A DNA stretch of 64,000 bases from Kitasatospora phosalacinea (GTDB lineage Bacteria > Actinomycetota > Actinomycetes > Streptomycetales > Streptomycetaceae). A program made the translations under genes and the position numbers. The notes beneath the pieces are model-generated. The model had not been told where the DNA came from. It was given only the letters and a program-made list of their open reading frames with translations, and did not search any database. The DNA lies in NCBI RefSeq assembly GCF_000716545.1, contig NZ_JNWZ01000044.1, positions 1 through 64,000 of the forward strand. Reading direction: 5' to 3'. This document shows positions 26,601 through 33,193 of this stretch, one piece after another (position 1 is the first letter of the stretch; each line of letters opens with the position of its first letter).

Positions 26601-27084
26601 TGGCCGCCATCAGGCACGGGGCGGCGTAGCCGGGCGCGGAGCGCCAGAAGTCGACCTCCAGCGTCGCGACGGCGGCGCGGGCGGCGAACGCCAGGCCGTG
26701 CCGTGCCGTCCAGGCGTCCACCAGCACCGCCCCGCCCGCGGCGCCCTCCTCGTACAGCGGGGGCAGCATCGCGGCGACGGCGGCCGCGCCCAGCGCGTCC
26801 GGAGCGCCGCCCAGGTACGCCCGGGCGGCCCGGACCAGCTCCGGGGCCGAGTCGCCGGCCGCGCAGACCCGGTCGAACCAGTCCCGGTGCCCGTCGATCA
26901 GCGCGTCCTCGGCGGCCACCGCCGCCGGGCCCGGCCACGCCGCCGGCGAGGACGCGCCGCCGCCGCGCCGCGGCAGCACCAGCGAGTGCCAGGCCGCCGG
27001 CCACGCGAACGCGTCCTCCTCCGACCCCCCGCCGACCGGTTCCCCCTGCCGCACCGCGCCTCCCGCACCCCGATGGACGATCAC
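23686..27084 (-). CDS. DUF4132 protein A (MolR/YehI-like, no WGR domain)
   Basis: A 1132-residue soluble protein. It begins with EEDAFAWPAAWHSLVLPRRG, the segment that in the WGR-bearing paralogue follows the WGR domain, so it lacks that domain from the outset. A long alpha-helical, HEAT-like repeat region spans about 100-780, including ARSWFARHGVAGALLLVPDA. The DUF4132 signature region starts near residue 810 with ADRLVPDLGLDADGTTRLDY and continues through LFTDYLVIQPFPQLGRPVCA. The GTG start fits a leaderless promoter at 27091-27096. A 65-base segment (25316-25380) is identical to one in paralogue B. E. coli YehI and MolR belong to this family; the molecular function is unknown. Confidence 0.85.
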   Translation of the reverse strand: MIVHRGAGGAVRQGEPVGGGSEEDAFAWPAAWHSLVLPRRGGGASSPAAWPGPAAVAAEDALIDGHRDWFDRVCAAGDSAPELVRAARAYLGGAPDALGAAAVAAMLPPLYEEGAAGGAVLVDAWTARHGLAFAARAAVATLEVDFWRSAPGYAAPCLMAANSGSHGYGAEQAKALCRARHLLSVADEPAHLEALAAVGAERSGGFLRRVGGAYLFPTAPGWVDAWIDELPRWQSGPLRSLLVASLGSRAQVERLVPVLDSYQWSAESAATAADGLGTDAVPLLAGALRRLDSGEAAHRLAELILEFPGDEAFGALLGRVDDRSVAPVLWRAAERYPVRALRLLAAAARDDGVTARHLLDRLLRSFAGKSEEVLSRLDPATAAFVRALPAAGPAAPEAGEREWPAVLASPPWERPRPTGRPVVLELPADESSALCWQEGERESWTAEARESHDWRVHPEDTDWAVFAPEAFRTARSFVTACRLLWQAPVEVMSPLLPEWRPPELYHGLDVLRPVVAKYGPAAVPVALHTARMRPAQLAPLLLPVLDVAAARLMAQGLSTRKSVRATARSWFARHGVAGALLLVPDAVGKAGPARTAAGQALRLAAGRHGAGAVTAAAAGRYGERAAEAVAAVLAVDPLVEALPARLPRPPSWPAVELLPPLPLRSGAVLPEPAVRRVLTMMALAKAGTPYPGLALVAEECAPGAWAAFCWAVFEEWRLAGMPAEESWALTQLGVFGDDGTARRLAPLLRQWPRQKAARWANEGLDVLAAIGTDVALGQLHGIAQRVRQHAVRVRAQEKIAEIALELRLTPEQLADRLVPDLGLDADGTTRLDYGPRSFTVALDPQLRPYLVDGSGKRRTAVPAPTAKDDPELAPAARKRYAALKKELHAVGAEQIARLETAMVAQRAWSAAEFTSLLLAHPLLGQLTRRLLWTAEQNSGPDADGRTAFRVAEDRTFADVRDEPFALPADAVVRLAHPALLGGDLAPWAELFTDYLVIQPFPQLGRPVCALTPGERAVDRLERFEGRTAGAEALRALVRRGSGWAISDPDQDGLRRFVYRRLPGGLRLSATLDPGLHDDPGSTRPEQAVREVWLGTRPGEYRPGGSHRRSFAELDAVTACELLADLGELTGAA

Positions 27085-27090
27085 CGCCCC

Positions 27091-27096
27091 ACCCTA
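27091..27096 (-). promoter_or_regulatory. -10 hexamer TAGGGT, probable leaderless transcript
   Basis: On the minus strand GGCTAGGGT stands six bases before the GTG start of DUF4132 protein A. It gives this paralogue its own promoter within the short gap after the secreted-protein gene. Confidence 0.55.
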
Positions 27097-27153
27097 GCCA
27101 GGTGCCCCGACACCGCCGGAACCGGCAGGGTCGGGGCGGATGGTGACGGTGCG

Positions 27154-28263
27154 TCAGAACGCCGAGGTGTACGCCAGCAGGAACGGCGCCGACACCGGCG
27201 AGCCGCCGGGGTTGAAGCACAGCGGGGCGAGTTTCACCGTGCCCGAGCTGCGCGTCCAGGGCAGCGCCAGCTGGCACCAGCCGGGGCCGTTGCCGTACGC
27301 GGTGACCTGCGCGTGGTCGGACGGGACGGCCACGCCCGGCATCAGCACCGCGGACGGGACGCCGACGCTCAGCGTGTTGGTGCCGCCCGCCGAGTTGAAG
27401 TTCGTCCCGGCCGGCACCGCGCCGTTGTACCAGAGGTACCCGAAGGACTTCGGCGGGTACGCGGGCCCGTGCACGGCCCGCTTCACCGAGTAGCTGAGCG
27501 TCCAGGCGGTGTCGTACGGCGCGTTGGCCGCGTCGAAGCAGGCCACCAGGAAGGTCTGCCCGGTGCTCGACGGGTACCAGCCCGCGACCTTGCAGCGGGC
27601 GCCCTGCACCGCGTCGACCGCCGTGACCTGCACGTCGCCGACCTCGACCGAGGAGCCCAGGCCGGGCAGCCAGGCCTTCCACAGGCCGGTCGAACCGTGG
27701 CTGGACAGGTTCGCCCCGCCGGCGGAGTTGTACTGCGAGAGCAGCGCGCCGGAGGGCAGCGAGTACAGGTAGCCGTAGTCGCCGCCGGGCGGCGGGGGCG
27801 TGCCGGTGCTGCTGCTGAACAGCACCGTGAACGGCGAACTCGCGGGCGCCCCGGCCGGGTTGTAGCAGGCCACCTTGACGTCCAGCCCGGTGCCGACGGC
27901 ACCCCAGCCCTGAACCTGGCACCAGGTGCCGGTGCGGTTGACGGCGGTGACGTGCGCGACCCCGCCCGAGCCGCCGCCGATCAGCGGGAAGTGCACCGTG
28001 TACGTGCCCGCGCCGGTCTGGTCGACCTTGACCGGGTTGGACGCCGGGGAGGCCCAACTGCCCCACTGGCGCGAGGGATCGGGGGCGTAGCCCGGCGGCG
28101 GTGTCGGGTTGTCCAGGTAGGCGAAGCCCCACCGGTCGGGCACCGCGGCGTGCGCCGGGGCGGCCGCCGGGACGGCCACCGCCAGCAGGGCGGCCAGCAG
28201 GGCCAGGACGAGCGGGACGAGACGGAAGGAGCCGCGCGGGGGCGCGGCGGAGCGGACGGGCAT
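27154..28263 (-). CDS. Secreted protein with three internal repeats
   Basis: A 369-residue exported protein. A Sec signal peptide (LVPLVLALLAALLAVAVPAA, cleavage probably after AHA) precedes three units of about 110 residues. Each unit contains an aromatic strand (GFAYLDNP, YGYLYSLPSG, FGYLWYNGAV), a central VTAV/VTAY strand with a Cys (GTWCQVQGWG, GARCKVAGWY, GPGWCQLALP) and a second Cys strand (VACYNPAGAP, VACFDAANAP, APLCFNPGGS). Two Cys per unit suggest a disulphide in each. The enzyme class, if any, is unknown; such repeat proteins usually bind carbohydrates or act in the cell envelope. It lies between DUF4132 genes A and B on the same strand. Confidence 0.78.
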   Translation of the reverse strand: MPVRSAAPPRGSFRLVPLVLALLAALLAVAVPAAAPAHAAVPDRWGFAYLDNPTPPPGYAPDPSRQWGSWASPASNPVKVDQTGAGTYTVHFPLIGGGSGGVAHVTAVNRTGTWCQVQGWGAVGTGLDVKVACYNPAGAPASSPFTVLFSSSTGTPPPPGGDYGYLYSLPSGALLSQYNSAGGANLSSHGSTGLWKAWLPGLGSSVEVGDVQVTAVDAVQGARCKVAGWYPSSTGQTFLVACFDAANAPYDTAWTLSYSVKRAVHGPAYPPKSFGYLWYNGAVPAGTNFNSAGGTNTLSVGVPSAVLMPGVAVPSDHAQVTAYGNGPGWCQLALPWTRSSGTVKLAPLCFNPGGSPVSAPFLLAYTSAF

Positions 28264-28935
28264 GGGCGTGACCCCCAGGGTGGTGAGGACGGGTGCCGAC
28301 TGGGTGCTGGGCGTGCGCTGGGAACTCCCGCCCGGCCGCACCCGCACCGGGCCCGCGCCGGGCCGGCTGTCCGCCGTGCCGGTGCGTGCCGTGCCGGTGC
28401 GTGCCGTGCTGACGGGTGCCGGGCCCGGTGCGTGCCGGGTCCGGGGCCGGGCGGGTCGAACGGTTCGGAGCGGGGAGCCCGACGTCACCGCGAGGACGCC
28501 GCGGTGCGCGGTGGAACCCGGGCGCGGTCACTGGAACCCGAGGCGCCCGGTGCGGTCCGATCGACGCCGGCTGCAACGGCGCCCGGCCGCGGGCGGCCGC
28601 TGCCCCGGGTCCGGGCCCGGCGGCGACTCACATGGTAGGAGCGCCGGACCCCGGCCGCCCAGCCCCCCGGCGGGTCCGGACCCGGCGGATCCCGGCCGAT
28701 CCCGCACCCGCCCCACGGAGCCCGCCACCCCGTCCCGCCCCGGCGCCCCCACCGGCCGCCCCACCCGCCGCGCCCCGCCCCGGCAGGCCGCCGGAGCCGC
28801 GCGGCCGGGGCGGCCGGAACCGACCGCCCGGCGCGGCGGGCGTCCGCGGCCGGGCCGGCTCCCGGAGCACGGCGGGGTGCCCGGTGCCCGCCGTCTCCGG
28901 CCGCGCGACCAGCGTGACCAGTGTGGTCAGTGCGG
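28264..28935. other. Gene-free region between secreted protein and DUF4132 B
   Basis: No convincing gene occupies these 672 bases; open frames here have repetitive Arg/Pro/Gly translations. It contains two and a half copies of a 15-bp tandem repeat (GCCGTGCCGGTGCGT from 28373) and, just after the DUF4132 B stop, a cluster of GACCAGYG and GGTCAGTG units (28907-28941) in inverted orientation that could fold or bind protein. Confidence 0.5.
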
Positions 28936-31900
28936 TCAGTGGGACGTCAACTCCTCCAGGTCGGCCAGGAGTTCGGAGGCGACGACGGGGGTCAGCGTGC
29001 CGAACCGTTCGCCGTCCGGCTCCTCCACCGAGGAACGGGGGCCGGGGCAGGTGTCGAGCCACACCGCGGTGAGCCGCTGCTCGACCGCCTCGGCGGGGGA
29101 GTGCACCTGGACGCCGGGGTCGAGTTCCAGCACCAGGTGACGGCCGTCCGGTAGCGGCTTGGAGAACCAGCCCGCCACGCCGCCACGGCTGAACCCCGGG
29201 TCGTCGTGCTGCCAGTCGCGCCGGGCCAGCGCGAGCAGCCGCCAGACGGAGACGGTGCGCTCCTCGAACCGGCGCAACCGGTTCCCGGCCGCCTCCTGCT
29301 CCGTCAACGCGCACACCCGGCGGGCGAGTTGCGGGAACGGTTGGATGATCTCGTAGTCCGCGAACAGTTCCGTCCAGACCGCCAGGTCCGCACCCAGGTG
29401 CAGCGGGTGGGCCAGTCGGACGGCGGCGCCCCCGGGCAGCGCGAACGGCGCGTCGTGGACGTCGGCGTGGCTGCGGTCCTCGGCGATCCGGAACGCGGTG
29501 CCGTCGGCCGTCCAGAGCAGTCGGCGGGCCAGCGGGCCGAGCAGCGGGTGACCGGCCAGCAGCTCGGTGAACTCGGCCGCGCTCCAGGACCGTTCGGCGA
29601 CCATCGCGGCCTCCAGCCGGGCGGTCCGCTCGGCGGCGAAGACCCGGACGTCCTTCTTCAACGCGGTGAACCGCCTGCGCCCGGCGGCCGCCAGCTCCGG
29701 GTCGTCCTTGGCCGCGGCCGGGGGCAGGTTCGCGCGCCGCTTGCCCGCCGCGTCCAGCACGTACGGCCGCAGCTGCTCGTCGAAGCCGACGGTGAACGTC
29801 CGTGCGCCGTAGTCGACGACGGCGGTGCCGTCGGCGTCCAGGCCCAGGTCGGGCACCAGGCGGTCGGCGAGCTGCTCGGACGTCAGGCCCATCGACTCGG
29901 CGATCGCGTCGACCCGCTCCCACGCCCGGATCCGGAGCGCCTCGGATCCCGCGGTCCGGGCGACGCCGTGCAACTGGGCCAGGGCGTCGACGCTGCCGAT
30001 GGACACCAGCGCGTCCAGGCCGTCCACCGCGCGCTGGTGGGAGAGCCGGGGCAGCACCGGGGGCAGCCGGCGGGCGGTGCCGTCGTCGCCGAGCTCGCCG
30101 AGCGCGTGCAGCGCCCAACTGTCCCTGGGCGGTGTCCCCGCGTGCCGCCACTCCTCGAACACCGCCCAGGCGAACGCGGCCGCCGTGTCGGCCCGCAGCG
30201 CCCGCACGACCAGCGGCAGGCCCGGGTAGGGCTCGCGCGGCTTGCCCAGCTGCAGCATGGCCAGCAGGTTGCGCACCGCCGCCGGCGGCAGCGCGCCGCC
30301 GCCGTCCGCCAGCAGCACCTGCGGCAGCACCTCCGGCCGCAGCCACGCCGGTGGTTCCGGCATCCGGGCGGGCAGCGCGCGCACCAGGCCGCCGGTGCCG
30401 AGCACGTCCGCGACCGCCGCCCCGGCCCGCTCGCCGTAGCGCTCGGCCACCGTCGCGAGCAGCACCTCCGCCCCCTCGCGGGCCGCGACCCGGCGCAGCG
30501 CGTGCTCCCCGGCCCGCCGCTCCGGACCGGCCTTGCCGACCGCGTCCGGGACGAGCAGCAGCGCGCCCGCCACCCCGTGCCGGGCGAACCACGACCGGGC
30601 CACCGGCTGGACGGGCTTCAACCGCAGCAGGGCGCGCGCCATCAGGGCCGCCGTCCGCGCGTCCAGCACCGGCAGCAGGACCGGGGCGACGTCCGCCGGC
30701 CTGTCCCGGGCGGCGAGGTGCAGCAGCCGCAGCGCCGCCGTCCCGTACTTGCCCAGCACCTGCCTCAGGTGGGCGCCGCCGCTCAGGTACTCCGGCGGCT
30801 GCCAGCTCTCCAGCAGGCCCGTCACCAGCTCGGCCGGACCCCAGGCCAGCAGCCGGGCCGCCTGCCAGTCGAAGCGTTCGGGCGGCAGCTGTTCGGCGGC
30901 CTTCGTCCAGTCGGTGTCCGCCGGGTACCGCCAGTACGGGTCGTCATCGGCCGCGAACGACTCCGACTCGCCTTCCCGCCAGACCAGTCGGGGAGTCCGG
31001 TCGGCGGTGAGGCCGGTCAGCGCCACCGGCTTGCGGGCGGTGCGAGGGAGTTCCCACGGCGGGTCGGCCAGCAGCGCGGGCAGTGCCCGCGGCGGCGCCT
31101 CGGGCAGCAGCTCCCGCGCGCCCTCCAGCGAGCGGACGTACGCCGCGCTCTGCGCGTCCAACCGGTCCAGGATCTCCGGCAGCCGCGAACGCCACAGCGC
31201 GGCGTGCTGGTTGAGCAGCTCCCGGGGCGCCGCCCCCTTCTCGCCGCCGACCCGCGCGGCCGCCGACAGCACGCGCGCCGCTCGCACGGGGAAGCGCTGC
31301 GCCGCGGCCAGCAGGATGCCGCGGACGTACGGCCGGCCGAGCAGCCCGACCAGTCCGGCCATCGCCTCGTCGGTCGGGAACTCGGCCAGCATCTCGGCGA
31401 ATTCGCGCTCCCGCTCGCCGTAGGCGTACCGGTTCAGCACGCCCGCCAGCAGCGGCGCCGCCGCCGGACCGGCCCGGTCAGCGAGGGTGGCCACCAGCCC
31501 GGGCGACCAGTGGTGCAGCGAACCGTCGTTCCCGGGCCCGAACCGCGCCACCTGCTCGGCGCTGCCGAGCGCGGGCAGCAGCAGCGTGCGCAGCACGCGG
31601 GCCGTCCGGCTGTGGTCGGCGGGCAGTTCGGCCAGGCACTCGTCCACCCAGTCGACCCGCTCCGGCACCAGCTGCGCGACGGCCGCGCGCAGCACCGGCG
31701 TGGTCCGCAGCTGCGCCAACTCATCGACGAGGCAGGCGTATTCGTCCTCGGGCGCCTCGGCCAGGGCCTGCCGGGCGAGCGCCAGCAGACCGTACTGGGC
31801 GCTCAGGTCGAAGTAGTCGTCGCTCTCCAGGTCCAGGACGGCCAGCCGGTGGTGGTCGCCGTTCCAGGCGAGGTCCGCCTCGAAGCCGGCCAGGACGGCC

Positions 31901-32343
31901 CGGACCTGGAACGACAGTCCGGCCCAGGCCACCCGGTCCTCGAACTCCCGCCGCAGGCAGTCCGGTTCCGCCGACCGCCGGAGCATCCGGGCGGTCAGCG
32001 CCGCCCCGAGCGCGTCCCACCCCTCCCCGTTCAGGTACGTGCAGGCGGCGGCCACCGCCCCGGGGTCGGACAGCTCGTCGGCCAGCACCCGTTCGATGCC
32101 CTCCGCCCGCTCGTCCACCGCCCGCACCTCCCGCTGGTACGCCTCCTCCGGATCCACCGCGGGCCGGTCCGCCGCCGCCGGTACGGGCACCCCGCCCCGG
32201 CGGAGCGGCGCCACCAGCGGGCGCCAGGCCTCCGGCAGGACGAAGGCGTCCTCGTCCGGCAGCTCGGCGGGCCCGTCGAGCCCGCCCGGTCCGTCGAGCC
32301 CGCCCGGCCCGCCGGTTCCGTCGAATCGTCCCCCGTGTCGCAC
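28936..32343 (-). CDS. DUF4132 protein B (MolR/YehI-like, no WGR domain)
   Basis: A 1135-residue paralogue of the A protein. A Gly/Asp-Pro-rich leader precedes PDEDAFVLPEAWRPLVAPLR, equivalent to the region just after WGR in paralogue C. The helical repeat region includes ARSWFARHGVAGALLLVPDA, and the DUF4132 region starts with ADRLVPDLGLDADGTAVVDY and has LFADYEIIQPFPQLARRVCA. I chose GTG 32343 because GGAGG lies seven bases upstream and because the frame before it is antisense to a divergent gene. A TAAGGT -10 hexamer at 32387-32392 gives a short leader. It shares a 65-base identical segment (30530-30594) with paralogue A. Function unknown. Confidence 0.85.
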   Translation of the reverse strand: MRHGGRFDGTGGPGGLDGPGGLDGPAELPDEDAFVLPEAWRPLVAPLRRGGVPVPAAADRPAVDPEEAYQREVRAVDERAEGIERVLADELSDPGAVAAACTYLNGEGWDALGAALTARMLRRSAEPDCLRREFEDRVAWAGLSFQVRAVLAGFEADLAWNGDHHRLAVLDLESDDYFDLSAQYGLLALARQALAEAPEDEYACLVDELAQLRTTPVLRAAVAQLVPERVDWVDECLAELPADHSRTARVLRTLLLPALGSAEQVARFGPGNDGSLHHWSPGLVATLADRAGPAAAPLLAGVLNRYAYGEREREFAEMLAEFPTDEAMAGLVGLLGRPYVRGILLAAAQRFPVRAARVLSAAARVGGEKGAAPRELLNQHAALWRSRLPEILDRLDAQSAAYVRSLEGARELLPEAPPRALPALLADPPWELPRTARKPVALTGLTADRTPRLVWREGESESFAADDDPYWRYPADTDWTKAAEQLPPERFDWQAARLLAWGPAELVTGLLESWQPPEYLSGGAHLRQVLGKYGTAALRLLHLAARDRPADVAPVLLPVLDARTAALMARALLRLKPVQPVARSWFARHGVAGALLLVPDAVGKAGPERRAGEHALRRVAAREGAEVLLATVAERYGERAGAAVADVLGTGGLVRALPARMPEPPAWLRPEVLPQVLLADGGGALPPAAVRNLLAMLQLGKPREPYPGLPLVVRALRADTAAAFAWAVFEEWRHAGTPPRDSWALHALGELGDDGTARRLPPVLPRLSHQRAVDGLDALVSIGSVDALAQLHGVARTAGSEALRIRAWERVDAIAESMGLTSEQLADRLVPDLGLDADGTAVVDYGARTFTVGFDEQLRPYVLDAAGKRRANLPPAAAKDDPELAAAGRRRFTALKKDVRVFAAERTARLEAAMVAERSWSAAEFTELLAGHPLLGPLARRLLWTADGTAFRIAEDRSHADVHDAPFALPGGAAVRLAHPLHLGADLAVWTELFADYEIIQPFPQLARRVCALTEQEAAGNRLRRFEERTVSVWRLLALARRDWQHDDPGFSRGGVAGWFSKPLPDGRHLVLELDPGVQVHSPAEAVEQRLTAVWLDTCPGPRSSVEEPDGERFGTLTPVVASELLADLEELTSH

Positions 32344-32386
32344 TCGTTCCTCCGCATCCTCGAACGGCCGGTACCGGCCGGGCCCG

Positions 32387-32392
32387 ACCTTA
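32387..32392 (-). promoter_or_regulatory. -10 hexamer TAAGGT for DUF4132 B
   Basis: GGCTAAGGT on the minus strand matches the -10 context seen before the other two DUF4132 genes. It predicts a leader of about 37 bases with a proper ribosome-binding site. Confidence 0.45.
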
Positions 32393-32424
32393 GCCAGGCC
32401 CGGGGACAACGCCGCCCGGGGAGG

Positions 32425-32430
32425 TATCTT
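32425..32430 (+). promoter_or_regulatory. -10 hexamer TATCTT, probable leaderless transcript
   Basis: TATCTT lies exactly six bases before the GTG at 32437 of the DinB-like gene, the same distance as in the other leaderless candidates of this window. Confidence 0.5.
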
Positions 32431-32436
32431 GGCGCG

Positions 32437-33132
32437 GTGGACTACACGGATTACTTGGTGGAACTCAGGCGCGAACTCGACGAGTTCGGCGCACTGCTGG
32501 ACGGCGACCTGACGGCCCCGGTCGAGCACTGCGGCGACTGGACGCTGGCGGACCTGGCCGGGCACATGGGCGCGGGCAACCTGTGGGTCGTCTCGGCGGT
32601 CCGGGAGGGGCGCGGCGACAGGTACGACGAGAGCGCCGCGCCCGGCGACCCGGCCGCGATCAGGGCCTGGTACGCCGAGACGGCGGACGCGCTGGTGGAG
32701 GCCCTGTCGGTCGACCCCGCCACCGAGGCGTGGACGATCGCCCCGCCGCACACGGTCGGCTTCTGGCGCCGCCGCCGCACCCAGGAGACGCTGGTGCACC
32801 GCTGGGACGCCGGCCACGCGCTCGGTGCGGCGAAGCCGATCGACGCGGAACTCGCCGCCGACGGCGTCGCCGAGGTCTTCGACACCATGGCGGCCCGCAT
32901 GATAGCCCGGGGCGCGGCCACCGCCCCCGAGCGGGCCGTCCGGCTCACCGCCACCGACTGCGGCCGTTCCTGGACGTACGGGCCCGGCGAACCGGTCGCG
33001 GAGGTCTCCGGCACCGCCGAGGACCTGCTGCTGGTGCTGTGGGGCCGCAAGCCGCGCGAGACCGAGGCGCTGACCTGGACGGGGGACCGCGCTGCGGGCC
33101 TGGGCGTGCTGGCCGGGCCGCTGGTGCCCTGA
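32437..33132 (+). CDS. Maleylpyruvate isomerase-like/DinB-fold protein
   Basis: A 231-residue protein of the actinobacterial TIGR03083 group related to mycothiol-dependent maleylpyruvate isomerase. The N-terminal four-helix bundle carries CGDWTLADLAGHMG with one candidate metal His, and VHRWDAGHALG supplies two more His, so a three-His metal site is plausible. The C-terminal part is MDMPI-like (VRLTATDCGRSWTYGPGEPV). The family transfers mycothiol or isomerises mycothiol adducts; the true substrate is unknown. It is divergent from DUF4132 B across 93 bases and convergent with DUF4132 C. Confidence 0.85.
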   Translation: MDYTDYLVELRRELDEFGALLDGDLTAPVEHCGDWTLADLAGHMGAGNLWVVSAVREGRGDRYDESAAPGDPAAIRAWYAETADALVEALSVDPATEAWTIAPPHTVGFWRRRRTQETLVHRWDAGHALGAAKPIDAELAADGVAEVFDTMAARMIARGAATAPERAVRLTATDCGRSWTYGPGEPVAEVSGTAEDLLLVLWGRKPRETEALTWTGDRAAGLGVLAGPLVP

Positions 33133-33144
33133 GACCGGCCCGCG

Positions 33145-33172
33145 GGGCGGGCCGCCGACCGGCGGCCCGCCC
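33145..33172. terminator. Hairpin terminator between convergent genes
   Basis: GGGCGGGCCGCCG (33145-33157) pairs perfectly with CGGCGGCCCGCCC (33160-33172), a 13-bp stem between the stop codons of the isomerase-like gene and DUF4132 C. There is no T-tract, which is common in streptomycetes. It could serve both directions. Confidence 0.65.
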
Positions 33173-33193
33173 CCGCGCGGTTCGGTGCGCGGT

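Noticed and set aside
28264..28935. A hidden gene in the 672-base gap
   Set aside because: Both strands give only low-complexity translations, no start with a ribosome-binding site and no motif.
32343..32817. N-terminal extension of DUF4132 B to 32817
   Set aside because: The extra 158 codons are antisense to the DinB-like gene and lack family similarity; GTG 32343 has a good ribosome-binding site.
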